From Phallusia fumigata (taxonomy: Eukaryota > Chordata > Ascidiacea > Phlebobranchia > Ascidiidae): 20,113 nucleotides of DNA. Both the position numbers and the translations under genes were made by a program. Below are positions 11,701-20,113 of this stretch, in pieces; positions within the stretch are counted from its first letter, which is position 1, and every line of letters begins with the position of its first letter. Below the pieces are notes generated by a model. It was not told the origin of the DNA. It did not search any database and worked only from the letters and a program-made list of their open reading frames with translations. The DNA is taken from NCBI GenBank assembly GCA_008931825.1, contig QXVZ01029298.1, positions 1 through 20,113 of the forward strand, given 5' to 3'.

Positions 11701-14700
11701 TAACTTTTGTTATGATTCACCCATTTTTTACCTTTTTAACCCCCAAAATTCCGTTTTTTCTTACATGAGTTTATTTCCACATTTTGGTCAAGAAAGAGTC
11801 GTTTACATTTCTTTAAACTTTTACACATGATAGATGGGTATCTGAAGTTGTGCACTGACAACTGTTTACCACTGTTCACCCATAGGTTCACCCACAGGCC
11901 CCCCAAACGTAAAATATTTAAAACAGCTATATTTAACACAGTAAGTTACCTAGTAGTTTCCTATTTTGACAGTTGATACAATGCAAAGTATTTAAAAGTA
12001 TTATGTGACGTTAATTTGGATTCACCCATTTTGTACCTTATTAACCCCAAACATTCAGTTTTTTGTTTACATGCCTTTTACTTCAGACATACTAGTCCAA
12101 ATGTGTTGAAATGTAGGGCGTGGATATGTAGAGTGCTTCTTATAGGTTGTTTAAAATTTTAGCTTGATTGGTCAAGTATTTCCCCTTGCAGTCGCAAATA
12201 CGTGTATAAGACCTGGCGGTTTTGCCCCAAATGCAAAACGACCTGACGCGAGGGAGTGATTGACGATTTTACGACTCAAGCGGCGCAACAATCAGCGGTT
12301 GGTCACAGGCTGCTACTTCACTCATAAACAGGTGTTTATAGGGTGCGGCCAGGCGGGCGTTTCATTTTAATTGTCTTGTTTTATGAAAGCTCATCTGTTT
12401 ATATTCTGGTTTAGGTGATTGCGTAGCATAAACCGAAATGTGTCTGCTAAAAAACGTTGTAAAGGTGATACATTACAATAACTTTGCTTACAAATAAAGT
12501 TCTACTCTATTGTACAAAAGCACGTAAGCGCATGGTTAGTTGGTAAAGAAGCTTAATATTATTGTTGTTGAATTTATAGCGCATTACTGAAACTGCGCTG
12601 AAGAGATTCGTTAAGAGTTTGTTGCGGCTGAGCTAAAGGTCACTGTAGGTCAAACTATCGACCAGTGGGGCTGTGGTGGTTTGAATTGTGCTGTTTACAT
12701 TGAGATTGTAACTGGCATAATGTAAAAAATGATTTGGTTAGAATAAATGTGGAAATCTTTACTTCCCACTGATTTTTAAACTAGTCTCATCCTAAAACAT
12801 CGCTACTATTCAGAAACTGCATGTGTGTGGGGACCCATATGTTTATGCTAGCAGAAGCAATCATGTTATAAAATGCCAAGGGAATTCGTTGTAAAGGTGA
12901 TACATTACAATGACTTTTACAGTTCTACTCTATTATACAGAAGCACGTAAGCATATAGATAGTTTGGTCAAGAGCTGCAATGTTGTTGTTGTTGAATTTA
13001 TAGCGCATTACTGAAACTGCGTTGGAGAGAGTCGTTAAGAGTTTGTTGCACCTTGGCCAAAGGTCATTGCAGGTCAAACTATTGGTTAGTCTGGCTGTGG
13101 GGTATAAATTATGCTTTTTACAGTGAGATTGTAATTGGCATAATGTAAGAAATGATTTGGTTAGAATGAATTTGGAAATCTTTACTTTTTGTTTATGTTT
13201 TCCCACCGATTTTTAAACTGATCACATCTTAAAACATTGCTATATTTCAGAAACTACAAATCCATATGTTTATGCTCGCAGAAACAATATTGTTATAAAA
13301 CGCCATTCATGTAAAATACACAAAAAATACATTTACGGAAAAATACATGTATTTGCTGCATTAAATAAAAGCTTGTAAAGTTCTTGCTTCATGCTTCAGC
13401 AACAGCATAATGGAAGCAATTGTCCTTGTAGGCCAGTGTTTCCCAAACGAGGGTCGCAATGATGCTTCTGTCTCAGAATGATATAAAACAAGTTAATAAC
13501 ATATACAAATGAGGGCTTTTAAGGTACAGCCTACTGCGAATTTGTTTATTCTTTTCTATCAGCGTTTAGTGATTATGTATTATACCTTACTGGCAATGGC
13601 CTTATACTCTTCTAGAGATGAGTAATGAATGACTAATGGGAAATAAAGGTGAAATGTACCAAAATATTGACTACTTTTGTTGGTATAGTCACCCTACTCA
13701 TGAGTTTTAAAAACAATTTGTCCCACCTTGGAAGTATTTGGTCTAAACAAGTCCTAAGAATATCTTGGTGTCTGTGCAAGCAACTTATGTTTTTAAAACA
13801 AGAATATAATAATGAATCCAGAAAATTTCTAGAGTGGCAGCATAGACTTTTTATAATTGCTGCCACCCTACAAATTTTCAGTGGGGTGCCCGCTACCCCT
13901 GCCACCCCAGGAATAAAATCAAATCGACGCCTATAGTTGTTTGTAATGTGAACATTTATTTTGCTTGATTTACAAAAAAATGAAACAATATTTTTTTGCA
14001 TTTAACTGTATTGTACACCTTTATTACAGGATTCGGTGCATACAGTTACTCATAAGGCCCAGGCCAATTGTGTAGAAGGTTGCACTTGTATTTCCCGTCA
14101 TGTGGACTGTTCTTCTGAGGGTGTTCATCTTTTAGGTGTTGTAACATTTGCAGTCAACTGAAAAGTACCACAGTTGATAACTGATTTACCGCTTTTTTCT
14201 AGCGCTGCCTGATTCCAGTAATTTCGAGAAGGACATTATTACTCTGAGTTTAGCAAATAATGGCATCCCAAACATTCCACCACATGCTTTTAAGTTCTTT
14301 AAGCAGCTGGAAGAGATTCGATTGGACAACAACGAGATATCCAAGATTTCGCAGAATGTATGTTTAAATCATTTTGTATTGGCTTGCACAAATGTTTATT
14401 ATTTACAGTAAGTGTGTAGATTAGCGATAGATGTTGTTAAAAAAGTCATTTACCACCAATGTTAGAGACCTAGTCAGTTTAACTTGTTACTATGCTAAAT
14501 TTTTCTCCCAGTTGTACTTTTATTTTGCAAGAACATGTCTTTCATGTAAAGGTATTCAACCTTCCATTACTCCAAACTTTGACCATGCGGGATAACAAGA
14601 TCCATAACATTCCTAAAAACCTCTTTTCCAACTTGCAAAAATTGTCAATCCTTGTTTTGGACAACAATGAACTGACAGAAATCAATGATGATATGTTTAA

Positions 14701-17700
14701 GGTGAATGTTATAGGTGTATTGCCTATGTGATATACTTTGTCTATTAGGTTTTTAACCTGGTAAACTTGCATTTCAGAATCTTGTTGCATTGCAATGGCT
14801 TTACATCAGAAACAATAAGATAAGCACTATTAGCCATGATGCATTTGCTACATTAAAGCAAATAAGGTTAGTGTTTTGTTGAATGAGTGTAAGAATTGTT
14901 GCAAAGTTGAACTGTTTAGTGCTCCTAATACCCTGCTGACTAAACCTTAAAATAAAGTTTGCTGTCAATGTGTTTTAGATTTATTCATTTGGAAGGAAAC
15001 ATTATACAAACTATAAGTACGAAGTCCATACTTCCACTTGTAAGACTTTCGGTGAGTATTGTGTAAGCTTTTTCAACTCCGTTTACATTTTTGGGTTTCA
15101 AAAACCATTGATTTTCCAATTAATTTTGATTATGCACAAATTTGTGAAAGAAAGTAAGGCTTAAATCCACACACAAATTGTGAAAGAAAGTAAGGCTTAA
15201 AAGTATGCTTTGCTTACAACTGGTGCTGACAAGTTTTATATCATGATGCAACACAAGGTTAACAACTTATAATAAACTCAAAGTACATTCACACATTTAC
15301 AAAGTGTTGTGATCAAAACAGTTTAATCTGTGTTTGCCTTGTTCACAATATGTATCAAATGTTTGTGAAATTATATGAAACTTTCACAGCTGGTTGGTAT
15401 GGTCGTGATATTGATGTGAGGTAAACATAATTTTAGGGTATTTTTAAACACTTATTTTAAATTAGCATGGAATGAAATGTTTAATGTAAAATATAAAAAT
15501 TTGCGTTTAAAATGTATTTCTGTATAAAGCAAGTAACTATACATTACGCTTTGCATTTAGGATCCAACCATAAGTAAAATATTTGTTGATGACAACTCAT
15601 TTGTTTGTGACTGCAACATGGTCGGCATCAGAACCTTCTTGCTGGATTCAGCAAATAAGCAGTGGAGGGATTTGTTTGGGGAAGGCATAATGTAAGTTAT
15701 TATGGGTTCTATTCGATTTAGGTGTGTATACTGTTATTTTCTGTCTAAGGCCCTCAATTGCTGTGTTGGACCCAAAAGCCTCAGTGGTTACCCCGCTAGC
15801 ACCCAAGTGGTCAAATTACTAAACCATGTTCAATTTGGTGAAATTTGGAAAGTTGAAATAACATGTATTGATGGTTTGTTTTACCCATTATTCAATAATT
15901 GCTGGTCCTAAGCAGTTAACAAACTCAGGATCTGTAAAAATCCACTCTGTGTATACATAAAAACACACACAAATACATCTTTATTTTATTTTATATAACA
16001 TGTGTTTAAAGCATGTTTAGCCAAATGCCACTTTTTTATGGGGCCCTTATCATGTTTCCTTCCCTGCAGGCATGTCCATTCATATTTGGCCTGAAATGTT
16101 TGACAGACTTGACACCTTTCTAGCTGGTATATATGGTTATAGTGGTGTGTCATTAGTTTGACTCTATACTAACCATAGTGGTTACCCTGCTAGCTCCAAA
16201 GGAGCAAAACATTTAAAAAAACTTTGCCTATTCACTTCACAAATAAAAGGTTTCAGTGCAAAAGAAATATATTGAAACAAGTTTCTACTTTCTTCAGTCA
16301 GAATCATAATCATAAACTCCTTGAAAACAAATAAAATTTATTCAAAATATCTGCTACCATTCTGTTTATATAGAGGTACATAGAAGACCCAAGTTATGTG
16401 TGTCTGAAAAAGAGGTGGACCAAATGTTTCGTTGTAAACTGTGGACCAAATGTATAGTAAAATAGCTGGGTTGTTAAAGCCACCCCAGATGAAAGTCAAG
16501 GTTTTAACTTTTGCATGTAAAGTTCAGATATCTTTTTTTTTCATTTCAGATGCAGCTTTCCAATCATCTTTGACAAACAGAACTTGGTTGATATCAAAGA
16601 CAGACTAAACTGCTCTGATTCAAACCAACGTAATACTTTTAATATTGTCACTATGTGATAACTAATATACTTTGTTTGAGTACTTTTGTTGTTAGCAAAC
16701 AAACACAACATGCATTATTTTGATACAGTTACAGTTGCCCATCCTGAACCCAACTCTGGTGCAATGTCTGGCTTGTGGTTTGGTGGTTTAATCATCGGTG
16801 TCATCTTAACAGTGGCAACGTTTTTTGTATGGAAGAAATGGCGTTGTCGAGTTGGGTATGTAACAGTTTATTATAAAGTACTTGTTTTGAGTGAAAGGGA
16901 CACATATTGTTTTCACTCTATTTTTTTTGTTTTTTCTGTCTAATGCCACTTTGTCCTCACTGTTTGGTAAAGAAAAGTACATTAAATTTTTGCATGTGAT
17001 AGATGGGTATCTGAGGTTGTGCACTGTAACTTTTAGTTCCCATTGATCCGTTGTTTAACTTGAATGCCCCAAAAATGTGAACTATCAAAACAGCGGTATA
17101 TATTTATTAAAGGAAGTCTCGTCATATTTTTAATAGTTGATATACTGGAAAGTATTTGAAAGACATTTGTGACTTGTAGTTGGATTCACCCTACTGTTCT
17201 GCTTTTCGTTCACATACTAATCCAACTGTAGTATAATTCAAAACGTAGATATATAGGGTGCTTCTTATTGGTTGTTCTTACAGACCAAGTGCGTGTTTGA
17301 ACGCTGACTGTGCTCCAAACTCAACACCATGGGACGCGAAGGGTTTACTAGTTTATGACCCAAGCGGCGCAATGCTTAGCGGTTGGTAGCATACTTTCGC
17401 TGACTAAAATTAGGTTGTAATTGCACAGTGGCAACCTGAATACGTTTGTTATGTTGCAAGGTAGAAGACAGTGCGTCACAGCAACTTTATAATCGTTTTT
17501 ATTATTAGTCCTGCTGCGTTTCATCCGTATGGTCAGTATGGATAGATCATTACATTCGCTGTATGTAATCTAAACGCAACACCGTCTAACGCGTAAGGAG
17601 TGATTGACATGTTTTACGACAGACGTAACTCGGCGGCTGTTATGACACTACAGCTTTATGTATATTCTTTCTTTCCGACTACTTGGCAGCCGTGTGTGAA

Positions 17701-18746
17701 AATTAGGCTGAGCTTTTGTAGTGCTAAATTACACTGTAAAAAACGTTAAAATAACTCTGTTTACAATAAAAATACCGCTATTTACAATAGTTTTCCGCAG
17801 TACAGTAGCACTAAACTTAGATAGATTAAATTATAATACAACGTTCAAATTAGAAGAAATTTAAACAGTTAGGAACGTGTCATTATGGTGCATGTTATCA
17901 CTCATTGTTCCAGCAGTTGTCCCATTAGCCCCTTACAACGCGTAAAACTACTAAACAATTTCCAAAATAGATTAACTTTATAGACATGGAATTTCCAGCA
18001 GTTGAACTGCTATCCTCTAAAGATCGAAAAAATGTTCCTGGTACCCTACATTTTTGCATGTGTGGGGACTCATGCGTTTATGCCTGCTGAAACAACTATA
18101 TCAAAAAAGCTTGGGTGACTATGGAAATCGATGTAAAATAATGTAGTAAATGTACATCCTTTCTAAATTGGGTCATAGTACATGTAGAATGGAATATGGG
18201 GAAGGTCTACTTTTTAAATGTTTAAAATATTGTGCAAGAAACAAATACCAAATTTGCTGCAGAAAATATATGCGACATTTCGTTTGTTCATGTCTCAAAA
18301 GAAGTAAGGTAAATAGTCCACCAAGGGCAAATTTAAAAGAGTGTGAAAATTACATGGCACGCCTTGTGCTTCCAAGGTGTTGGGTTGTAATCCTGTTCGT
18401 TTACCTGCGTTTCACTAAGTAAGAGACTCAAGCAGCATTGCTACAACCATGTAGGCCCGGCGAGTTGACCGAAATTAGGCACCACCTTGGAAAACTAAAA
18501 AAGTAAAATAAAAATTGATTCAACGGAATGAGGCAGGTAGCTCGGTGCTAGACTTAATGTGAGCGTAACGCATTCAGGTGCTGTTCCCCCTCCGAGGAAT
18601 TAACAGAAACGAAGAAACTAATTAAACCACATGTATTTTGTAGGGGTCCTTCGGTACAATATCAAAATGTTCCAGGCGTGGATGATGCTTCAGAGCATGC
18701 CTCCATTCTTAGCAATAAAGGTGGTGGATCAGAGGCATTTGTTTAA
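8720..18746 (+). CDS. Single-pass leucine-rich-repeat membrane protein, double LRRNT
   Basis: Thirteen coding exons join in frame: 8720-8826, 9056-9182, 9933-10103, 10445-10666, 14030-14135, 14203-14357, 14552-14701, 14778-14866, 14979-15051, 15561-15691, 16550-16629, 16696-16855 and 18644-18746; total 1674 nt, 557 residues. Residues 1-20 form a signal peptide (MYLKCLLCLFVLFFNLYATS). An LRRNT-like cluster follows (C31, C40, C42, C49), then about six LRRs to residue 209, a second LRRNT-like cluster (C223, C227, C229, C236), about six more LRRs, an LRRCT (C416, C418, C445, C465), a transmembrane helix at about 497-516 with a KKWRCR stop signal, and a 37-residue tail containing YQNV. N-glycosylation motifs are at N89, N121 and N464. 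Such proteins act at the cell surface in adhesion, guidance or immune recognition; the ligand is unknown. No LRRCT separates the two blocks, so a missed exon in the long intron 4 remains possible. Slit-like ectodomains and TPBG-like receptors are the nearest known layouts, and I do not assign orthology. Confidence 0.9.
9361..9651. mobile_element. Short TIR element (MITE, hAT-like) in LRR intron 2
   Basis: The left end TAGAGATGTTCAAAGTAGAA (9361-9380) is matched in inverted form by the right end, which reads TAGGGATGTTCAAAGTAAAA from 9651 leftwards: 18 of 20 positions agree. TAGNG ends fit the hAT pattern. Flanking ATGGC words lie next to both ends (9356-9360 and 9653-9657), suggesting a decayed target duplication, though not a clean 8-bp match. 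The interior has smaller palindromes such as AATCCTAAGGATT and no transposase frame. Confidence 0.65.
10667..11782. repeat. Intron 4, first part: related repeat segments
   Basis: Several partial copies of one family lie here. GGTCAAGAAAGAGTC-type words followed by CTTTAAA occur near 11363 and again at 11786, with a weaker relative near 11070. TTCACCCATTTT followed by TTAACCCCAAA-type text occurs near 11715 and again near 12020. The segment at about 11210-11280 (ATGAAACTTTCACAGTTGGT) has relatives in introns 9 (15355-15420) and 10 (16088-16156). An ambiguous base sits at 11667. No coding exon is seen. Confidence 0.55.
12455..12886. repeat. 432-bp tandem duplication, copy 1
   Basis: Begins at CGTTGTAAAGGTGATACATT and runs to the same word at 12887. 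It includes TTTATAGCGCATTACTGAAA, GGCATAATGTAA and AATGATTTGGTTAGAAT blocks, all repeated in the same order in copy 2. Confidence 0.9.
12887..13306. repeat. 432-bp tandem duplication, copy 2
   Basis: Second copy of the unit, clearly diverged from copy 1 by substitutions and indels; for example it has an extra TTTTTGTTTATG near 13185. Homology ends near ATAAAACGCC around 13303. The minus-strand frame at 12925-13206 lies wholly inside the repeat and is not kept in copy 1. Confidence 0.9.
13434..13500. mobile_element. hAT-like terminal fragment in intron 4
   Basis: CAGTGTTTCCCAAACGAGGG followed by TCGC resembles the ends of hAT elements, which typically read CAG-TTCCCAAAC-GGGTCGC. No matching opposite end was found before the next exon at 14030, so it is a fragment with an arbitrary right boundary. 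Confidence 0.4.
13640..13936. other. Repeat-like segment with 9-bp perfect hairpin
   Basis: GTGGCAGCA at 13834-13842 pairs perfectly with TGCTGCCAC at 13858-13866 across a 15-base AT-rich loop. It is followed by a C-rich patch (GCCCGCTACCCCTGCCACCCC). Frames are open on both strands here (13649-13936 plus, 13633-14001 minus), but neither resembles a known protein, and both fall inside an intron of the LRR gene. A transposon remnant is the likeliest explanation. Confidence 0.35.
15134..15205. repeat. 36-bp tandem duplication in intron 9
   Basis: TGTGAAAGAAAGTAAGGCTT occurs at 15143 and again at 15179, followed each time by AAA and preceded by related CACAAA sequence. This is a recent, nearly exact tandem duplication inside the intron. 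Confidence 0.85.
15692..16549. repeat. Intron 10 with dispersed repeat fragments
   Basis: CAGTGGTTACCCCGCTAGCA near 15783 is echoed by TAGTGGTTACCCTGCTAGCT near 16176, so the intron carries two related pieces. The stretch at 16088-16156 belongs to the family also seen in introns 4 and 9. A 19-base exact match to 8378-8396 lies at 16371-16389. The 69-residue frame at 15702-15911 falls in this repeat and is not a gene. Confidence 0.5.
16962..18112. repeat. Intron 12 dispersed repeat, copy B
   Basis: This is the counterpart of copy A in intron 4. Shared landmarks in the same order include GATAGATGGGTATCTGA, then GTTGTGCACTG, AAAGTATTTGAAAG, GTGCTTCTTATTGGTTGTT, AAGCGGCGCAA, AGCGGTTGG and, near the end, GGGGACTCATGCGTTTATGC. 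It lacks the tandem 432-bp form. A further AGGAGTGATTGAC/TTTTACGAC block near 17597 matches sequence near 12252 in copy A but sits at a different place, so rearrangement has occurred. Confidence 0.6.
18113..18643. other. End of intron 12, nothing recognised
   Basis: A 90-residue frame at 18150-18422 is cysteine- and arginine-rich but matches no family I know and lies inside an intron. I see no splice context that would make it an exon of the LRR gene. Confidence 0.4.
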
Positions 18747-19303
18747 AATACAGCAAGCAATTAAGGCTGGGGATAGTATGAAGAACTCATGTTGACACTA
18801 CCAACTTGTACAAAAGTGTTTTTACTCTTATGATTATTATTATGTTACTGTCCTTTTCCGCCTTTTCTGTGCATACTCTGCTGCAGTAGATCAGTCTGTT
18901 TTAATTTTAGTCTGTAAATTCAAGTCAAATCACATTTTGTCCTTGCTGTACTAGTACACATTTCAGTTTTGTATTTGCAATTGTTATTTGACGTGTTTCA
19001 TTTGATAATAGTTCGATACATTTTGGTATTTTTACATGTCGTTTTGTGTCATGCAACATCAAAGCCAGTTTGTAAACAGTGTAGCACTTGTATGTTTGGC
19101 TCGAATTGAAAACCCGTAAATTAAATTACGACCGCTTATTGTTGGTACTGTATCAGTTTAAGCCTTAATTTTATTGCACAAATGTGAACTTGTACGACAA
19201 TCAAACTTGATTACAAAATGTTACCTTACGTCTACTTCACAATGTTAATAAGTTAAGCGTAAGATTCTTGCTACCTAAACAATGTGTGAAAAACTTCATT
19301 AAA
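18747..19303 (+). other. Probable 3' UTR of the LRR gene
   Basis: AT-rich sequence after the TAA at 18744-18746. There is no canonical AATAAA soon after the stop. Variant signals ATTAAA occur at 19120-19125 and 19298-19303, so a 3' UTR of about 0.4-0.6 kb is plausible but unproven. Confidence 0.35.
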
Positions 19304-20040
19304 GAACCCAACCACCAAAGCCCCGTGTCGCAATTCTATCCAAAAATATTTTCCTGTGGTACGAACCCACCAACATGCCAAGCACAAAATTGGTAAAATG
19401 TGCCTTTTTGTATTCATGTTTAATCACGGTGCCTTACATGTTAATAGAACAAGTATTTTTGTGAACTGCCCTCCATTGTGCCTCCGTATAAATAGATCTG
19501 CACTTTTTCTGACACGTCGAAACTGTAAGTTACTGGTAGCTGCATACTTTCGGTATGAATCGAACTACGGCGAAATTGTGTTTTGTTTTTACACACAAAA
19601 TCATTGTAAAATGTCAACTGTGTTCTTGAAAGAAGTGCTATACAAGTACACAAATCAGTACTGAGGACTATCTGTATATTTTGTTGACAGTTATATCATT
19701 ATTGTATCTTGGTGCTCTATGTATTGTATTGTGTATACTTTTTGCGTCGTGCTTTTTTGCTTTGGCGAATAATGTAAGTGACAAAAACAAGACCCGACGA
19801 CGTGACTTTGAAAACTATGTAATTTTATTCACAAGTGTTTCGCGTTTTCAACACGATTGGTTTGCTAAATTTTGTGTATGATTTTCATGACAGAGCCTAG
19901 GTTGTGTTGCATTTTAACAAATGTTAGAGGCCCCGCCATACAATACGAATTGATACTCAAGTGATCAGAAACCCGACTTAATACTCGCTTCGCGATTTCC
20001 ACCTCATCGAGTCCAAATAGCTATTAAGTATTCTCGCGTC
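19304..20040. other. Intergenic DNA, no gene recognised
   Basis: The plus frames at 19356-19664 and 19681-19881 have no start context, signal peptide plus domain, or family resemblance. The second is hydrophobic at its N-terminus (LYLGALCIVLCILFASCFF), which could mimic a membrane segment, so it is noted but not called. The last ~120 bases before 20041 may contain promoter or 5' UTR sequence of a gene starting at the window edge. Confidence 0.35.
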
Positions 20041-20113
20041 ATGGATTTGGACTTTAATTTCTTGTCTCCTGATTTTGTAGCAGATTTTGCTTGGTTGTCG
20101 AATCAAGTAGTAA
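20041..20113 (+). CDS. Possible 5' end of another gene, cut by the window
   Basis: An ATG at 20041 opens a frame reading MDLDFNFLSPDFVADFAWLS and remaining open to the last base. The start context GCGTCATGG has G at +4 but C at -3. The residue mix (acidic and aromatic) looks unlike the surrounding AT-rich noise frames, but 24 codons are too few to name a family. It may equally be chance. Confidence 0.3.
   Translation, partial: MDLDFNFLSPDFVADFAWLSNQVV

Larger units (their letters stand above)
11783..13306. repeat. Intron 4 dispersed repeat, copy A
   Basis: This segment lines up, in order, with parts of intron 12 (copy B, about 16962-18112). Shared blocks include GATAGATGGGTATCTGA followed by GTTGTGCACTG, the GTGCTTCTTAT/GGTTGTT block near 12132, a block with AAGCGGCGCAA and AGCGGTTGG near 12280, and a TATGTTTATGC-like block near 12838. 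The homology is patchy, with differing spacers. It suggests an old transposable element or an intragenic duplication. No protein frame is recognisable. Confidence 0.6.

Noticed and set aside
13633..14001. 122-residue minus-strand ORF, the longest open frame in the window
   Set aside because: It lies in an LRR intron, in repeat-like sequence with a hairpin, and resembles no known protein.
16856..16943. Read-through of exon 12 giving a different tail
   Set aside because: The frame continues for only about 29 codons past a good GTATGT donor; the spliced form joins cleanly to the last exon, so read-through would need transcript support.

Overview
This is a eukaryotic, AT-rich genomic window from an animal. 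It has intron-split genes with GT..AG junctions, a metazoan-type ubiquitin-L40 fusion gene, a secreted/membrane leucine-rich-repeat (LRR) gene in 13 coding exons, a decayed PP2A B-subunit retrocopy and several hAT-type transposon ends. Short introns, the look of the repeats and splice acceptors placed a few bases before both start codons suggest a tunicate (ascidian, Ciona-like). That placement is an inference from general appearance, not from a database match. Two ambiguous bases (3274 and 11667) show that this is a draft assembly.

Layout. 1-4400 is repeat-rich and holds no intact gene: a hAT-like end (43), a 21-bp tandem repeat (286-342), a TGTGC-rich patch (380-560), a broken PPP2R2 retrocopy (579-1089), a non-autonomous hAT element with 8-bp flanking duplications (1759-2137), and a 0.7-kb direct duplication whose two copies meet at a single N (2567-3273 and 3275-3977). 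4446-6482 on the minus strand is UBA52/RPL40: four coding exons whose phases join exactly into 128 residues, plus a probable non-coding first exon beginning with a pyrimidine run like a 5'TOP. 6483-8709 separates the two head-to-head genes and holds a T-poor, A-rich imperfect tandem repeat (7237-7600). 8720-18746 on the plus strand is the LRR receptor gene. 18747-20040 is its likely 3' UTR and intergenic DNA. A short ORF open at the window edge starts at 20041.

The LRR gene is the main content. I reconstructed 13 coding exons that join in frame into 557 residues: signal peptide, LRRNT-like cysteine cluster, first LRR block, second LRRNT-like cluster, second LRR block, LRRCT, one transmembrane helix and a short cytoplasmic tail. 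There is no LRRCT between the two blocks. Its introns carry repeated sequence: a TIR element in intron 2, a 432-bp tandem duplication and several related segments in intron 4, and a patchily colinear related copy in intron 12.

The two intact genes are not evidently functionally linked. UBA52 supplies ubiquitin and ribosomal protein eL40; the LRR gene predicts a cell-surface recognition or adhesion protein. I see no operon, CRISPR, rRNA or tRNA gene.
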